DNA of 64,000 nt from Enoplolaimus lenunculus. Taxonomy: Eukaryota; Nematoda; Enoplea; Enoplida; Thoracostomopsidae. The stretch spans positions 62,001-126,000 of the forward strand of contig JASANG010001664.1 of assembly GCA_030248215.1 (NCBI GenBank). Direction: 5' to 3'. The notes below the pieces were generated by a model. That model made no database searches. It was given only the letters and a program-made list of their open reading frames with translations, and was not told where the DNA came from. This document shows positions 12,441 through 25,100 of the stretch, piece by piece (positions within the stretch are counted from its first letter, which is position 1; each line of letters starts with the position of its first letter). The translations under genes were made by a program, and so were the position numbers.

Positions 12441-14050
12441 TGGAAAAAACCCCTATTTCATCAACACAAACGACGTGGTATACGTATATACTCTACTTAC
12501 CATATTGCACTAAGAAAAACAACACAACCGCAGTAACAATTTGATACTGATATCGTCGGCAAGAACTAAACATGCAACGAGTGCTAAAAATTTAATTTCA
12601 GTAAGATATTCAACATTTATAAAATACTAAAAAATAATGACGCGTTTCGGCACGAGATTCAAATTCAACAAATCCTCGTGGAACATATTTGGGTACAATT
12701 TGGCTCCGGAATTTTAATACTTTGCCGGGTGTTTTTTGCAAATTTTAAAAAAGTAAAACTATCATATGTATTTATGCCAACTACCATGGGAATGATTGAC
12801 ATACTTTTACAATATATGTTTTTCTGTCAAACAGGTAATGCAAATGTTTGCATGCGCCAATGTACGTTCACAATCTTTAATTGCTTACAATAACGCTGGA
12901 AACCTGATAAACGTAAGGTTGACCAGTGTTATTTTAGGGATGTAACAGTATATATCTTAGCATATTTTCATTCCTAAAACTAAGCCTAACGTTTATGGAA
13001 ATTTAATCGCGTTGTGTTTACAAAACTTAGGTTGATGTCACTGGATAAACAAGAAGTTCAACTTAGGTACACAGGTAACAGGCGAAAGCACTGGAATATA
13101 AGTATAAGAAAACGAAGCTAGCGAGAAACTAAACGCATTTTCGCATAAAATAATTTCACTTTATCAGCAGCAATTATGAAATTTACAACAGTCGCAAATA
13201 TTAAGCACGCTAAAAATATAGCGAAAAAATAACTTATTTTAACATATACTATATTCGGCATCTGGTACCGGTGTTGTATGAAAAATAACCTCGGGCATAC
13301 GCGTATTTTCATGAGGTCTGGTTTTCACAGTACTGTCGTGTGAAAGAATGACCCCATTAAAAAGAGACAACCCCTGTGATTTTTTACACAACGCACATGA
13401 AAATGGACCCCGTTAAAACGAGACCCCGGTTTGTTTTACACACAGCTGCACTAAAATTATTCTCTATTAAAATAAATTAGAATATTCTTAAGCTCAGTGA
13501 AGCTTAATTCAGATAAAAACTAGGAAAACCACTTTTACTGCACATAATTTGAGGAAGAGACGATAAAGCTAAATTAAGTTCAAGAAAAAAATTACTGGAA
13601 AATTCAAAACAAACACATACATTGGCGTAACCATTTAACTCTTAAGAGTGGCGTTTTTCTTGTGCATTTTATGAATGAGGTGTGTGATTACAAGAAAGAA
13701 ATGTGTAAAAAACCAAGTCCGCATCAAATATTAAATGTTGGCGATTGAAACTGCTATTACATGCCGACTTCAATGTTTTGCCAATGCCGATACCGATTCT
13801 TATTTTCAAATATTGCCGATGCCGAACATACATATGCTTATACAGATGTCTATACTAATTTTAGCACAATCATGCTTTAAAACGTTAGTACTGTTAAGTT
13901 GCACAGTCATCAACGCAAAAACTTAAAACATTACAAGCATAAGCAACTACGTATGACAACTGTTAATTTCGTTGAATTTCATAGTGTACACATTAGGCAT
14001 CTGCAAGTGTATTGAATGATAACATATCAATGAGGTAAATAGACAATATA
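12441..14050. other. Mostly unassigned AT-rich DNA
   Basis: Only a family C scrap (12936-13015) is recognisable. No exon with supporting splice sites or a known motif was found. Confidence 0.4.
12936..13015. mobile_element. Family C fragment
   Basis: TAGGGATGTAACAGTATAT followed by CATTCCTAAAACTAAGCC matches the left subterminal region of family C. The rest is lost. Confidence 0.4.
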
Positions 14051-14570
14051 TGAAATGCACATTGCATAGTATGCTTGCCAGCATCATACAGTCGACATAT
14101 AGTCGACGATAGAAACAGTTGGAGAATTAGGCTGCGTGGAGCAGTCGTAGAAAGTTCTTAAAGATCCGTAGGCTGAGATTTCGATCCCCGCTCTTGCCGC
14201 GCTATGAACACGGTATTCAGTCGAAAACAGGAAGGACGGTCAAGTGACGACCTTGTTGAAAATAAGGGCATGTAAGCATGTGAGACATGCTTGTCCTGGT
14301 GCATATGCAATATATCTGCAATGCACATTGTGCAGTATGCTCGTCGGTAGCATACGGTCGACATATAGTCGGCGATAGAAATCGTCGATAAGACGGGCTA
14401 AGTGGCGCAGTAGCAGCGCCTGTCTGACACGCAGTAGGTCGTCAATGTAAGCATGTGAGATATGCTTGTCCGTTATGTGCACATGCAATATTGTGCAGTG
14501 CACTGTATGTGTGCTAGCTGGCAGCATACGGTCGACAGATAAAGTCGACGAAAAAGGCAGTTGGAGAGGC

Positions 14571-14641
14571 GGGCTACGTGGCGCAGTGGTACAGTGCTCG
14601 CTTAGGGATAAATAGGCTGAGTTCGATCCCCGCTCTGGCCC
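14571..14641 (+). ncRNA. tRNA-like SINE head, unit 3
   Basis: GGGCTACGTGGCGCAGTGG begins the unit and GTTCGATCCCCGC closes it. The GGGC and GCCC ends can pair as a short acceptor stem. It is a pol III promoter module and not a functional tRNA: the anticodon arm does not fold properly. Confidence 0.5.
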
Positions 14642-14886
14642 GCTTTTCCAGCTGCTCAGTAAAAGGTCTGAAGTCCCGGTTCCTACCTAGACTGACATGG
14701 GGGCAACGCCGTGAGCGCAATGGCAAAATTGCCGCGCTATGAGTACGGTATCCAGTCGAAATTGTTGAAAATAAGGGCATATAAGCATGTGAGACATGCT
14801 TGTCCTGGTGCATATGCAATAAATGCAATGCACATTGTGTTGCACAGTCGACACATATAGTCGACGAAAAATGCAGTTGGAGAGGC

Positions 14887-14959
14887 GGGCTGCGTGGCGC
14901 AGTGGTAAAATATTCGCTTAAGGATCCATAGGCTGAGAGTTCGATCCCCGCTCTGGCCC
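14887..14959 (+). ncRNA. tRNA-like SINE head, unit 4
   Basis: Same boxes as the preceding unit, about 316 bp downstream of it. The A box region reads TGCGTGGCGCAGTGG. Confidence 0.5.
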
Positions 14960-15247
14960 GCTCTTACAGCTGCTCAGTAAAAAGTCTGAAGTCCCGGTTC
15001 CTACCTAGACTGATATGGGGGCTACGCCGTGAGCGCAATGGCAAAATTGCCGCGCTATGAGTACGGTATCCAGTCGAAAATAGGATGGACGGTCAAGGGA
15101 CGACCTTGTTGAAAATAAGGGCATGTAAGCATGTGAGACATGCTTGTCCGTTATGTGCACATGCTATATTGTGCAGTGCACTGTATGTGCGCAGCTGGCA
15201 GCATACGGTCGACAGATATAGTCGACGAAAAAGGCAGTTGGAGAGGC

Positions 15248-15320
15248 GGGCTACGTGGCGCAGTGGTAGAGTGCTCGCTTAGGGATCCATAGGTTGAGAG
15301 TTCGATCCCCGCTCTGGCCC
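15248..15320 (+). ncRNA. tRNA-like SINE head, unit 5
   Basis: About 361 bp after unit 4. It has the cleanest box sequences of the array (TGGCGCAGTGGTAGAG and AGTTCGATCCCC). The tail is cut short near 15380. Confidence 0.5.
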
Positions 15321-15480
15321 GCTTTTCCAGCTGCTCAGTAAAAGGTCTGAAGTCCCGGTTCCTACCTAGACTGACAGTCAATTCGAAACCACGAGTAACC
15401 CGCTGTTCCATCTGCTTAGCAGAGACGTCTGAATTCCCGGTTGGTCACTAGATTGATAGGCAGCTCCAAATCATTCCTGC

Positions 15481-16229
15481 TGCAACCTTTGTCCGGATTG
15501 AAGCAGTGATGGTATTTTCATGGGGTCAATATCTCATTCCTACATTTGCCGTGTAAAAATGACCGTGGTCGGGGGGAGGGTGTCTTTCGAAATGGGATGG
15601 ATGGTCAAAGACGAGAACGGTGAAAGGCATGTCAGCATGTAAGGGAATGTTTGTCCATTAAGATGGTTGCGAGCAGCATACGTATCGCCATATAGTCTAC
15701 GAGAAAACCAGTAGCAGAGGCGGGCGCATTTGCCTAATAATCGGTAGGCCGCTAACCAGTCTTCCAGCAGCTAAATTAAAAAGATCCGATTTTACGACAG
15801 ATCCAACACAGACAGGCTGTACATAATCCGCATTTAAAAGTGTTGTGACGAAGGCAATTGGCCGAAGACTGTTGCAATTTCCCGCAAACTTCACAAATTT
15901 CCGTGATGTTAAAACTAATTCCTCATTTCCCTAAATTTCCAAATTTTTCTGATAAGCGGACGCACAGCTAATCGACTTACATGTGTTTTGTTTCACGCAC
16001 AGCATGGATTGACTGATTAAATTTAACCGAAAATTATAGTTTATCACCACACTAGCTAACGGATTAATTAGGAATTATAATCGCCTTTTACAAACGATAG
16101 CAGTGTCAATTCATCTAAACATGCAGACTTAATCAGAGGTGATGTGGACTGTAGCTTCATTAAGTGCAACGGGAAACAGAGATATGTGGGCATATCTTGA
16201 CTCTTTCAATCAAATATTCTGGATGCGAT
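15481..16229. other. Degraded SINE remnants, otherwise unassigned
   Basis: GGATGGATGGTCAAAGACGA and AGGCATGTCAGCATGTAAGG near 15600, and GTAGCAGAGGCGGGC near 15712, are eroded pieces of the neighbouring SINE. Nothing was recognised from 15900 on. Confidence 0.4.
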
Positions 16230-17420
16230 ATTACGGGGAAATTGGCATATCAGGCACCCGGGAAATTTTTAATTATGGGAAATTTGGATTCTGCCAGGAA
16301 ATTGCGTTTTGGTCGCTACCTCTTCACTCGAGATTTTGGGAAATTGGGATCTTGGAAAATTGGAATATTGCCCATAAAATTGAAATATTGGGAAATGAGG
16401 ACATTGACATTTTGGCATATTGCAATTCTGCCATGATATTGCTCGGTGCAGCCTTTTCCGCTCGGTATTTTGGGAAATTGGGTGTTTACCCTAGAAATTC
16501 ATTGGTAATGGGTCATCCATGTTATAATGCGCGCGCTAAATGTAAAAATTTATCCAACCACCCGGTAGGGATCTGTGTACAAATCTAAGCTGCAAATAGC
16601 GTATAGGTACAATTTTATGCGGTACGTAAACACTATTAATTGTCCTTCCACTGTCTGAAGGGAGTCAGGACAAAAGGTAAAAAAATTAAGCAAAATAAAT
16701 AAGTGTGTATATGTGCTTGTGCTGCTGTTATGTATGTTTGCGATGCCATATGAACACAGTGCAATATTTCTTTTACGACGTCAGGCCTTACTCAGACTTA
16801 GACATTTTTTTGCAGTAGCGCGCGCAGTATAACGTGGATGTTCCATAAATTTCAATATTACCCAGGAAATTGAAATTTTGGGAAATTAGAACTTTGCCGG
16901 GAAATTGCGATTTCGGGTGCAACATTTTTCGCACGGGATTTTCGGAAATTGGGACTTTGGGAAATTGGGACATTTACCCGGGAAATGTGGATATTGCCCG
17001 GGAAATTGGAATTTTGAGATTTCGGAATTCTGCCCGTAAATTGCTATTTTCGGCGCAACTTTTTTCGCTCGGTGTTTTGACAAATGCGAATTTTGGGAAA
17101 CGGATATATTACCTGGGAATTTGAGATATTTTGTAAGTAGGGAAATTAAAACGGGGAAATTGGAAATTTGGGAAATTAAAATTCTGCCGGGAAATTGTGA
17201 TTTTGGGCGCAATCTTTTTCTGCGGGATTTTGGGAAATTGTGATTTTGGAAAATTCGGATATAATCCGGGAAATAGGGATTATAGCAAATTCGGATATAC
17301 CTGGGAAATTGGGATATTAGGGCGCAACCTTTTTTGTTCGGGATTTTGGAAAATTTTGGGAAATTGGGATATTACCCGGGAAATTGGGATATTGGAAAAT
17401 TGGGAGTCAAAAATTTCGCT
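16230..17420. repeat. GGGAAATTGGGATATT degenerate minisatellite
   Basis: Dozens of imperfect copies of GGGAAATTGGGATATTACCC or GGGAAATTGTGATTTTGG occur at 16240-16490 and 16850-17420. Outliers lie near 17770-17830 and 18460-18510. The unit is about 16-30 bp with irregular spacing. Longer phrases such as GCGCAACCTTTTTTGTTCGG recur every 150-300 bp, so a higher-order unit exists. Confidence 0.7.
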
Positions 17421-18800
17421 CAAACAATGAATTGTTTTGTTTGGGAGTTTGGGGGTCGACAGCCCCCCTGAAAACAAAACAAAAACATTTTTATGCGAGC
17501 AAGTTTCTCAACTCTGGGGGAATAAAAAGCGTCAATTTGGCTACAGAAGGGCTGAGGTCAACTGCATCGCATCCGTCAGCCTATGGACATGTCAAGCCTA
17601 CGCACGATCCAAATCCTACACCTAATCTTCAGCCTATAAGCTTAGGCTCAAGCTTCAACATATACTTGAGTCTAAACCTAAACTTCAGAATAGCCTAAGC
17701 TTAAGACTCACACTAAAGTCTAAGTAAACCCAAGAGTCAGCCCAAGCCGATTCTGATTTACCCCAGTTATTTGGATTTCATAAGAAATTTAGGATATTAC
17801 CCGAGAAATAAGGAAATTATGCGTTCTCCACAATATGGCGTGTACACCGTGTGGAAAAATGCATCAGCTATTGACGCTTGCCTATTGCTAGGTTTTCGAA
17901 AATTTTCAAACAACTACTACTTATTTTAGAAATTACAAGTAGTCGTCTTTGAAAAATTATTTTAACAAAGCTCGTATTTCAAAATAAAACGCGATTTTAT
18001 TTCTAGTTTAAACACACATACTGTTTAAAACGAGTGACGCCCTAATACACACTCGTGAAAATGGAAAATAGGTATATTAGTTGTCGTTTGTTTGGTATTT
18101 GATGTGTACCTATCGACGCTTGCCTAAAATATTTTTTCATTCACATTTCATAGTAAAAATCGTAAAAATCAGTTGCTATGAAATTTTGTAAGCAGCAAAC
18201 GACAGGTATACTATGTTTCATGGATTGAGCAAATGACAGCTACTAGAGTGTTTGAAGATCGTCGATAACGGCTCCTAAATTTGTTAAAATTGCAATCTAC
18301 GCTTAATAAAATTCGATTATTTGGATGCCGTACTTGGTTTTTTAAAATTTTGAAACTTTGAAATTTACGGACGTGCTACTTGCTGTTTTTAAATTAGCGG
18401 AAGTCGTCGTCAATTGCTGATGCATTTTACCACACGGAGTGCACGAGATATTGTGGAGCACGCATTAGGAAATTGCGATAACACTCGGGAAATTGAGAGG
18501 TACCTGTTCTATACATGGCCCAAAAACATACAAATCAATTTAGTTTCAGACGATAATATAGATTAATATCAGATGAAAACAACAAAGTCTAACGGGGTAA
18601 ATTGACTCAATTAGCAACAAAAGTATACCTACTCAATACCACGAACTTAAAGAACTAGAAACGTTGACTTATGCTCAAGGTTCATGTTCGAAAGTCACGA
18701 CCATTATATGGTTTTGGGTATCGAAATTTCCGGATAAAAGTGAAGCGCTATTGTTCAGCGATTAAAGTCAACCCAGTATCAACATACAAAATACTATGAC
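17421..18800. other. Unassigned, with minor TTAGG-like and GGGAAATT traces
   Basis: 17590-17760 has loosely telomere-like phrases (AGCCTATAAGCTTAGGC). The rest is AT-rich and no gene or element was recognised. Confidence 0.35.
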
Positions 18801-18807
18801 CATCTCA

Positions 18808-19016
18808 ATTCAACAGTCTGAGTTAGGACTATCAGAACTCAGAATTTTGAGTTGATTAAATCTATTTAGAACTAATGAATCAACTCACACACAGTCAAAT
18901 CAACTCAGAGTGAGAATCAACTCAATTCAGAGTGAGTTAATGTTTACTGATATTTAATTTAGAAATAACTAATTCGCTCGATGAATTGATTAATCAACTC
19001 ATTGAAATTTACAGTG
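18808..19016. mobile_element. Family B MITE, left end truncated
   Basis: It starts inside the family at CAACAGTCTGAGTTAGGAC and ends with a clean CATTGAAATTTACAGTG. Confidence 0.7.
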
Positions 19017-19182
19017 AACTGTATCTAGCGTGATGAATGTGAGGAGGGTTAACTGAAAACTTGTTCATTACTTTCTAATAGCTTTTCTGACACGGAGTAT
19101 ACTGCGGACAAACGGCGGAAAATATGTACACAAAATATTTTATGCTTAGTGTTTGAGCAATTTTCAGTATCATTATTTCCTA

Positions 19183-22100
19183 TTATACTGACATTTTGTT
19201 CCACCAGTAACAAACGAAATAGCACTGTTCCGGATCAAACTGTGCGCACGAGTCTGCTATCCAGTTGGGAAGTTTTAGATTAAACATAAAATAGTCGACG
19301 AAAGTCAATTTAAATATTAAGTCAAGCGATGTGATGTTTGACTGCAATTCGCTTTTTACAACACTTCGTTCATCAGATATGTTTGAATCAATTCTGGTGT
19401 CAAGTTGGCTTTTGTACGCATTCTTTGCTTCATCAAGAAATTTCTGTGTTCTGAAAATATATGGCAAGGCCGGTGAGTCGGTGTAAACAGCTTCTCTAGT
19501 TTCTCCCTCTGAACACTCTTTTCGCTCTCAAGCTGGACCCCCCAGCATCTGCTTAAGGAGACTGTTGCACATCGAATGGCCGTTGCGTGGGAGACGCCGC
19601 CTAAGTCTAAGTGACCGAGCTATGGTTACGCAACTCGCAGGTGTGTAAATTTCGTCGACGATTACACTGCAAAAAACGGTGAGTCAAATTGACTCTCTTC
19701 GAAATAGGCTTTTCCTGACTACACAAACTGAGTCAAAATTCGACGCTGCTATTAAAGCCAAATTGAGTCGAATTTGACACCGGCGGATTGGAATTTTGAT
19801 TCAGTTTGTGTAGTGAAGAAAAGCGTATTTCGGAGAGAATCAATTTGACTCACCATTTTTTGCAGTGTACGCTAGATTCTGGCACAGTTAGGAATTGGTG
19901 GTCTGTGAACACTCAAATGGATAAAGATGGTCGACAGAGCGATCAAGGGGCCATCTCCATTGGTGAGCAAAATTTACCACTCCCATAATGGTTAGAATCG
20001 TGCCTAACTACTAGGGTGCAACCGGAATTTCGGTTCCTGTAAGGAAATCCGGTCTTTTTTTCACTATCCGGTTCCGGTAATAATTCCGGCATTTTTTAGC
20101 GGAATGTTCCGGTATTTTCGGTATTGAAAAATTTTCTCATCCTAAAATTTAAGCAAAAATTGGCATATTATTCTGACTTATTTATATACAATTATCTGAG
20201 CGTGTATTGACAAAATTTCCAATTTGTGCCATACTCCATAATTTATCGTATGTTTCCACCTACTGCATTTGTTTCAAGATTTTGGCATTCTAAATTGATT
20301 TGTTTACAGCATTAGAAGCGATAAAATAGCGTTAAAAATAAATTTTTCGGTAACCAGGATTTTTTATTTTTGGTTCCGGTTCCGGTATTTTATAATTCTT
20401 GTTGTTTCAAGATTTTGGCATTCTAAGTGATTTATTTACAGCACTAAAACCGATAAAATAGCGTTAAAAATAAATGTTTCGGTAACAATCGCATGTCTCT
20501 CGGTGTCCCAGTCTTTCAGCGTTCCCGTTTCGCATGTCTGTAATTATCCAAATTCCACCGTGTCAAATGGCCCATGTTACTTTAAGGGGCGTCCCGGTTT
20601 CATGTGGGTATATAAAAGAGTGGGTTTAGATTGTAGATTACATTTCTTTGCTTAGGTTTAGGCTTAGGCTTAGGCTTAGGCTTAGGCTTAGGCTTAGGCT
20701 TAGGCTTAGGCTTAGGCATAGGCTTAGGCTTAGGCTTAGGCTTAGGATTAGGCTTAGGCTTAAGCATAGGATTAGGCTTAGGCTTAGGCTTAGGCTTAGG
20801 CTTAGGCTTGGGCTTAGGCTTAGGCTTACGCTTAGGAAATCGTTTTTGTAACGCTTAGGCTTAGGCTTAGGAATAAGTTTAATCTACTGTTACGCCCCTT
20901 AAAGTAACATTGGCCCTTACAGCCTGTAATTAAACTCTGTTGATATATGGCTACAAGGTATGTGTATTAATGTGTAAATTTCACAACGTATCGGTTGAGT
21001 GTCGTTTTTTACTCGATTTCTAACTGGATGGATAGAAACTATTACGGCACCGTACCCATTATACCGGAAATGATCTGTGATTTGGTGTGATTACAAATCG
21101 CTGACAGAACACCGATTCAGTTATTCTATCATTCATATATTGTCGATGTTAGTAAAAGCGTGAGAAATTAAAGGTTTGCAGCATGGGCCAGATGGTATAT
21201 AAAATACGAAACTTTTGAGAAAACATGTTTGTGGACCAGAAGGGAAGCTGAGGACATAGATGTATGGGCCCATGTATAGAACAGGGCCGGAACAGCAGTA
21301 TAAGCATATTCTTAAGCCTAAGCCTAAGCCTAAGCCTAAGCCTAAGCGTCAGGATGAGCCTATTCCTAAGCCTAAGCCTAAGCCTAAGGCTAAGCCTAAG
21401 CCTAAGCCTAAGCCTAAGCCTAAGCAAAAAAATTAGTCTAAAGCTTAAACTGACTCTATTATAGCCCCTGCAGAAAATGATTCGGCCCTGTGCCTGAATT
21501 AAAATACGAAGATAAATGCTAGACGTAATACAACAACGAAAGCAAAAACATCACAATCAATCGAAATTTAGCCGTTAACTTGCGCAACACTTAATAGAAG
21601 ACACGGTTTTGATGACTAAAAACCGTACCCGTTTTCGCCCCATCCAGACAGGATCAAATCTTGAGGAAAATGCCTTTCCAACAATGCGGTTCGTACAGAG
21701 TCTTTAAACGCTTCTGATTTATCGTTGACAAAAATGTAATCGTAATCGCGTAAATGATTTCGAAAATCACAAAACCAAAATTGTGGCCAAAAATGTTCGC
21801 CCAGAGTTTGACGTTTTACAGGCTCAACTGCAGATTCCAGTGATATTTGCCGTATATTTGCATAACTTTTTGGTAGAAAACAGTTGATAAAATTGTTGCA
21901 ACCATAGCATAAGTCTTTTCTAGTTCCGTTGGCTTCAACGCATTTACTAAAATATCCTGATATCAGCCTCTCGATCGGATCACGTACTACTGCCCAGCGT
22001 TGCCATTTCTTGCTTGACAGAAATTCTTCGCTGCAAGAAGTAATCGAAACGTATTTGTTCAGACCTTTGCCTTTATTAAGATTGTTGGCCGACAATAGGG

Positions 22101-25100
22101 ATTATCAAGCAAAAAACCATGTTTGTCTTACAGATTATGGTTGTGCAGCAAGCTTACTACTTTACAAATAAGCATACGCTGAATCATTGTTCACTTTGAA
22201 CTATCCTAAAGCGTATCTATGCAAAAAATGGTGAGTCAAATTGACTCTCTCCGAAATAGGCTTTTCCGGACTACGCAAACGGAATCAAATTCGACTCACA
22301 CAAGTCGATCATAGTGAGTCGGATTTGACCCTGGCGGAGTCGAATTTTGACTCTGTGTAGTCAGAAAAAGCCTATTTCGGAGAGAGTCAATTTGACTCAC
22401 CATTTTTTTGCCGTGTATGCTTCTAACCAGTCCAATTTGTTATTGGGATGAGTTTTCGGGCTTCGACTACTACATATATATTTTGTTTGTTAAATGCATT
22501 TTGTATGTACGAAACCCATTCTGCACTGGTTGCTAAAACTAACCGTTGTTTTGGTTGATGTTGGAAGAATGTATTCAGTAAACGATGACAATAACCATGA
22601 ATATTAAGATCGACTGTTGGCTCACTTTCGCGCATACGACAGAATAACGCTAGAACAATGCAGACTATATTAAACTACAAATCTACACTGCAAAAAATGG
22701 TGAGTCAAATTGACTCTTTCCGAAATAGGCTTTTTCCGAACAACACAAACTGAATCAAATTCACACCTCCGCCAGAGTCAAACGTCTGATTCATTGAGTC
22801 GAATGTGACTGTGATGGAGTTGAATTTTGACTCAATTTGTATTGTCAGGAAAGGCCTATTTCGGAGAGACTCAATTTGAGTTATCATTTTTTGCAGTGTG
22901 GTTGCAATATCCGCATCATCTGTGGCATTAAATTAACACAGTGCATGTTAACGTTTTTGCATTTAAACTGTCCGAAGTTGAATAGGTTTAGATGGGTTAT
23001 TCAAGTGTTGGCTAACATTTCAAATAGGACTAAAGGTTCAGGATGTGGAATCCGAGTCCCGGCTTTTATAGGTCTTGTGCAAGAGTGTGCACCTTTACAT
23101 TGTTTACCCTTACTGTGGGGACCATCTTGTTATTTTGTGAAGCGAATCATTTTTACTAACCATAATAGAGTTGCTTAAGTGTTTTTGACTATTCTTTAGC
23201 TTAGGCTTAGGGTTATAGGTTTTTATGCTTACGCTGAGGTTTTGACTTAGGCTTAGACTTATGAATATGCCTATACAACTGTTACGCCTCTTATAATGTT
23301 GGTAACCTCGGCGAAAGCTTGTGTAACCCCCATCCTTGGCGGAATCGTCCTATGATTTGTCAAGGTTGGCTGCAGAGTCAAGATTTGTTTCGTTCCTTGC
23401 GTATTCAAAATGACTAGTTCTTGCCAGGCTCGTAGTGCGAAAACTTTTAACCCCCGAAATTAATACCCACGATTAGTTGCCCCCAGGAGTCGCGCACTCA
23501 AATCCCCGGGTAAGCACTGTGGTACGACTCCAAAAATTCACATACTGCCGGTTTGTAACCCGACCGGCTAGAAATTAATGGCGTACCTCGGTTTTCCTAA
23601 AAATATTCTAAACTTTGCGGATTCTCGCATCCAATGGTATACTTACTTACCTTTCAAATTAACGTTCGCCGCGTGAACGAGATATCTCAAAAAAGATATT
23701 ATTCATTAGAATTTGTTAAGTCATCTTATGGGTGCACTAATGGGTCATCCACGTAATACTGTTGCGCACTACTGTAAAAAAATTGTCCAGGTCTTGGTAA
23801 AAGGACCTATCCCATTTTAGGAACTCTGTACAAAGGATGTTATATTTAGAACTAGTCTCTTTGCAGAGTCCAAAGACAACACCGACATCCCGCTTTACAG
23901 GATCTGCCATGTCGCTACACTCAGAGTACACAGTGCATAATGTCCTCAGTTTGTACCTAACGAGGCACTGTTCCAAACGACTATTGTTGTACATTCGTTT
24001 TAACCAGAAGCTATGCATAAAAGGATTGAAATTTATTTCGCATGAACAATGCTGTAGCAAGAGTTTCCGTTTTGTCAGTAGTCCCTACTGAGGGACTCTG
24101 TTTTGTCCCAAACCCTTGGAGCACTGTCAGGACTAACCTGCTATCAAAGTTCAGGGTGCGTGTGGTCATCAGGCTCTGGTTATAGCGTTTTGTTTTGACA
24201 CCGGTCCTAAGGGGGGGTGGCTGGAGAATATGTACGCATTATTACGTGGATGATCCATAATAATTTAAATAACCACGTAACAGTGGATATTTACATGTAA
24301 AGCTATGCGATATAAGCAGTAAGAACATAGTAGTCTTTCCAAAATTCGTAAGATAACAGTGTCCGCCGATGGCTTCACCAGGAGCCACAGATATGCATGT
24401 ATACTGTGTCCTCCAAAGCAAGCTTTAATGTTTTGGCTCATGTTTAATGGCGGCTGCTAATCGACAGGGCCTTTTCGTGTTATTAACATGAACCGCTTCA
24501 CTCAAGCTTAAGCCTAAACCCTAAAGTGTGGCCGTTTCCAAGCCTCCAGAGTCCTTGTTTCATAGCGAGCAAACATCAACAGTTCACATAGTCGAATCCG
24601 GTTTTAAGTAAAAAGCCAGTTGTTCTGCGCCCTATACAAACATCAGGTTTAGGTTTAGATACATACTTAAGCGCATTCTTAAATGTTTAGGTCTAAGCTG
24701 TAAAAAACTTTCCGACAGTTGGATGCAATTGGTGTAGAAACAAATATTATTGAGTCCACAATCGCTCGGATCGACGATAGTTGACTAAATACACCAGGTA
24801 TAACTACACTGCAAAAAATAGTGAGTCAAATTGACTCTCTTTGAAATAGGCTTTTCCTGACTACACAAACTGAGTCAAAATTTGACTCCGCCAGAGTCAA
24901 GTTGAGTCCAATTTGACTCAGGCGGAGTCGAATTTTGACTCAGTTGGAGTAGTCAGGAGAAGCCTATTTCGGAGAGAGTCAATTTGGCTCACCATTTTTT
25001 GCAGAGTAGGGTTTAGAGTTATTTTAGCTGATAACGGAATATTCACAATTCCGCCTAATTTGCATCGAACATCTTCAACTAACCTTACATAGTACAAAAA

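Larger units (their letters stand above)
14080..15480 (+). repeat. Tandem array of a tRNA-derived SINE
   Basis: Units of about 320-360 bp follow one another. Each has a tRNA-like head with A box TGGCGCAGTGG and B box GTTCGATCCCC. It is followed by a body with GTCCCGGTTCCTACCTAGAC, GTAAGCATGTGAGACATGC and GCATACGGTCGAC. Three units are well kept and at least two more (near 14115 and 14390) are shortened. Confidence 0.75.

Noticed and set aside
20648-20851. Arg/Leu-repeat and Leu/Ser-repeat frames over TTAGGC arrays (also near 21149, 35227, 35363, 39495)
   Set aside because: Translations of telomere-like hexamer arrays inside family C elements, not genes.
20640-20870. Chromosome end or interstitial telomere
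   Set aside because: The arrays lie inside elements with inverted ends and target duplications, in both orientations, with genes on either side.
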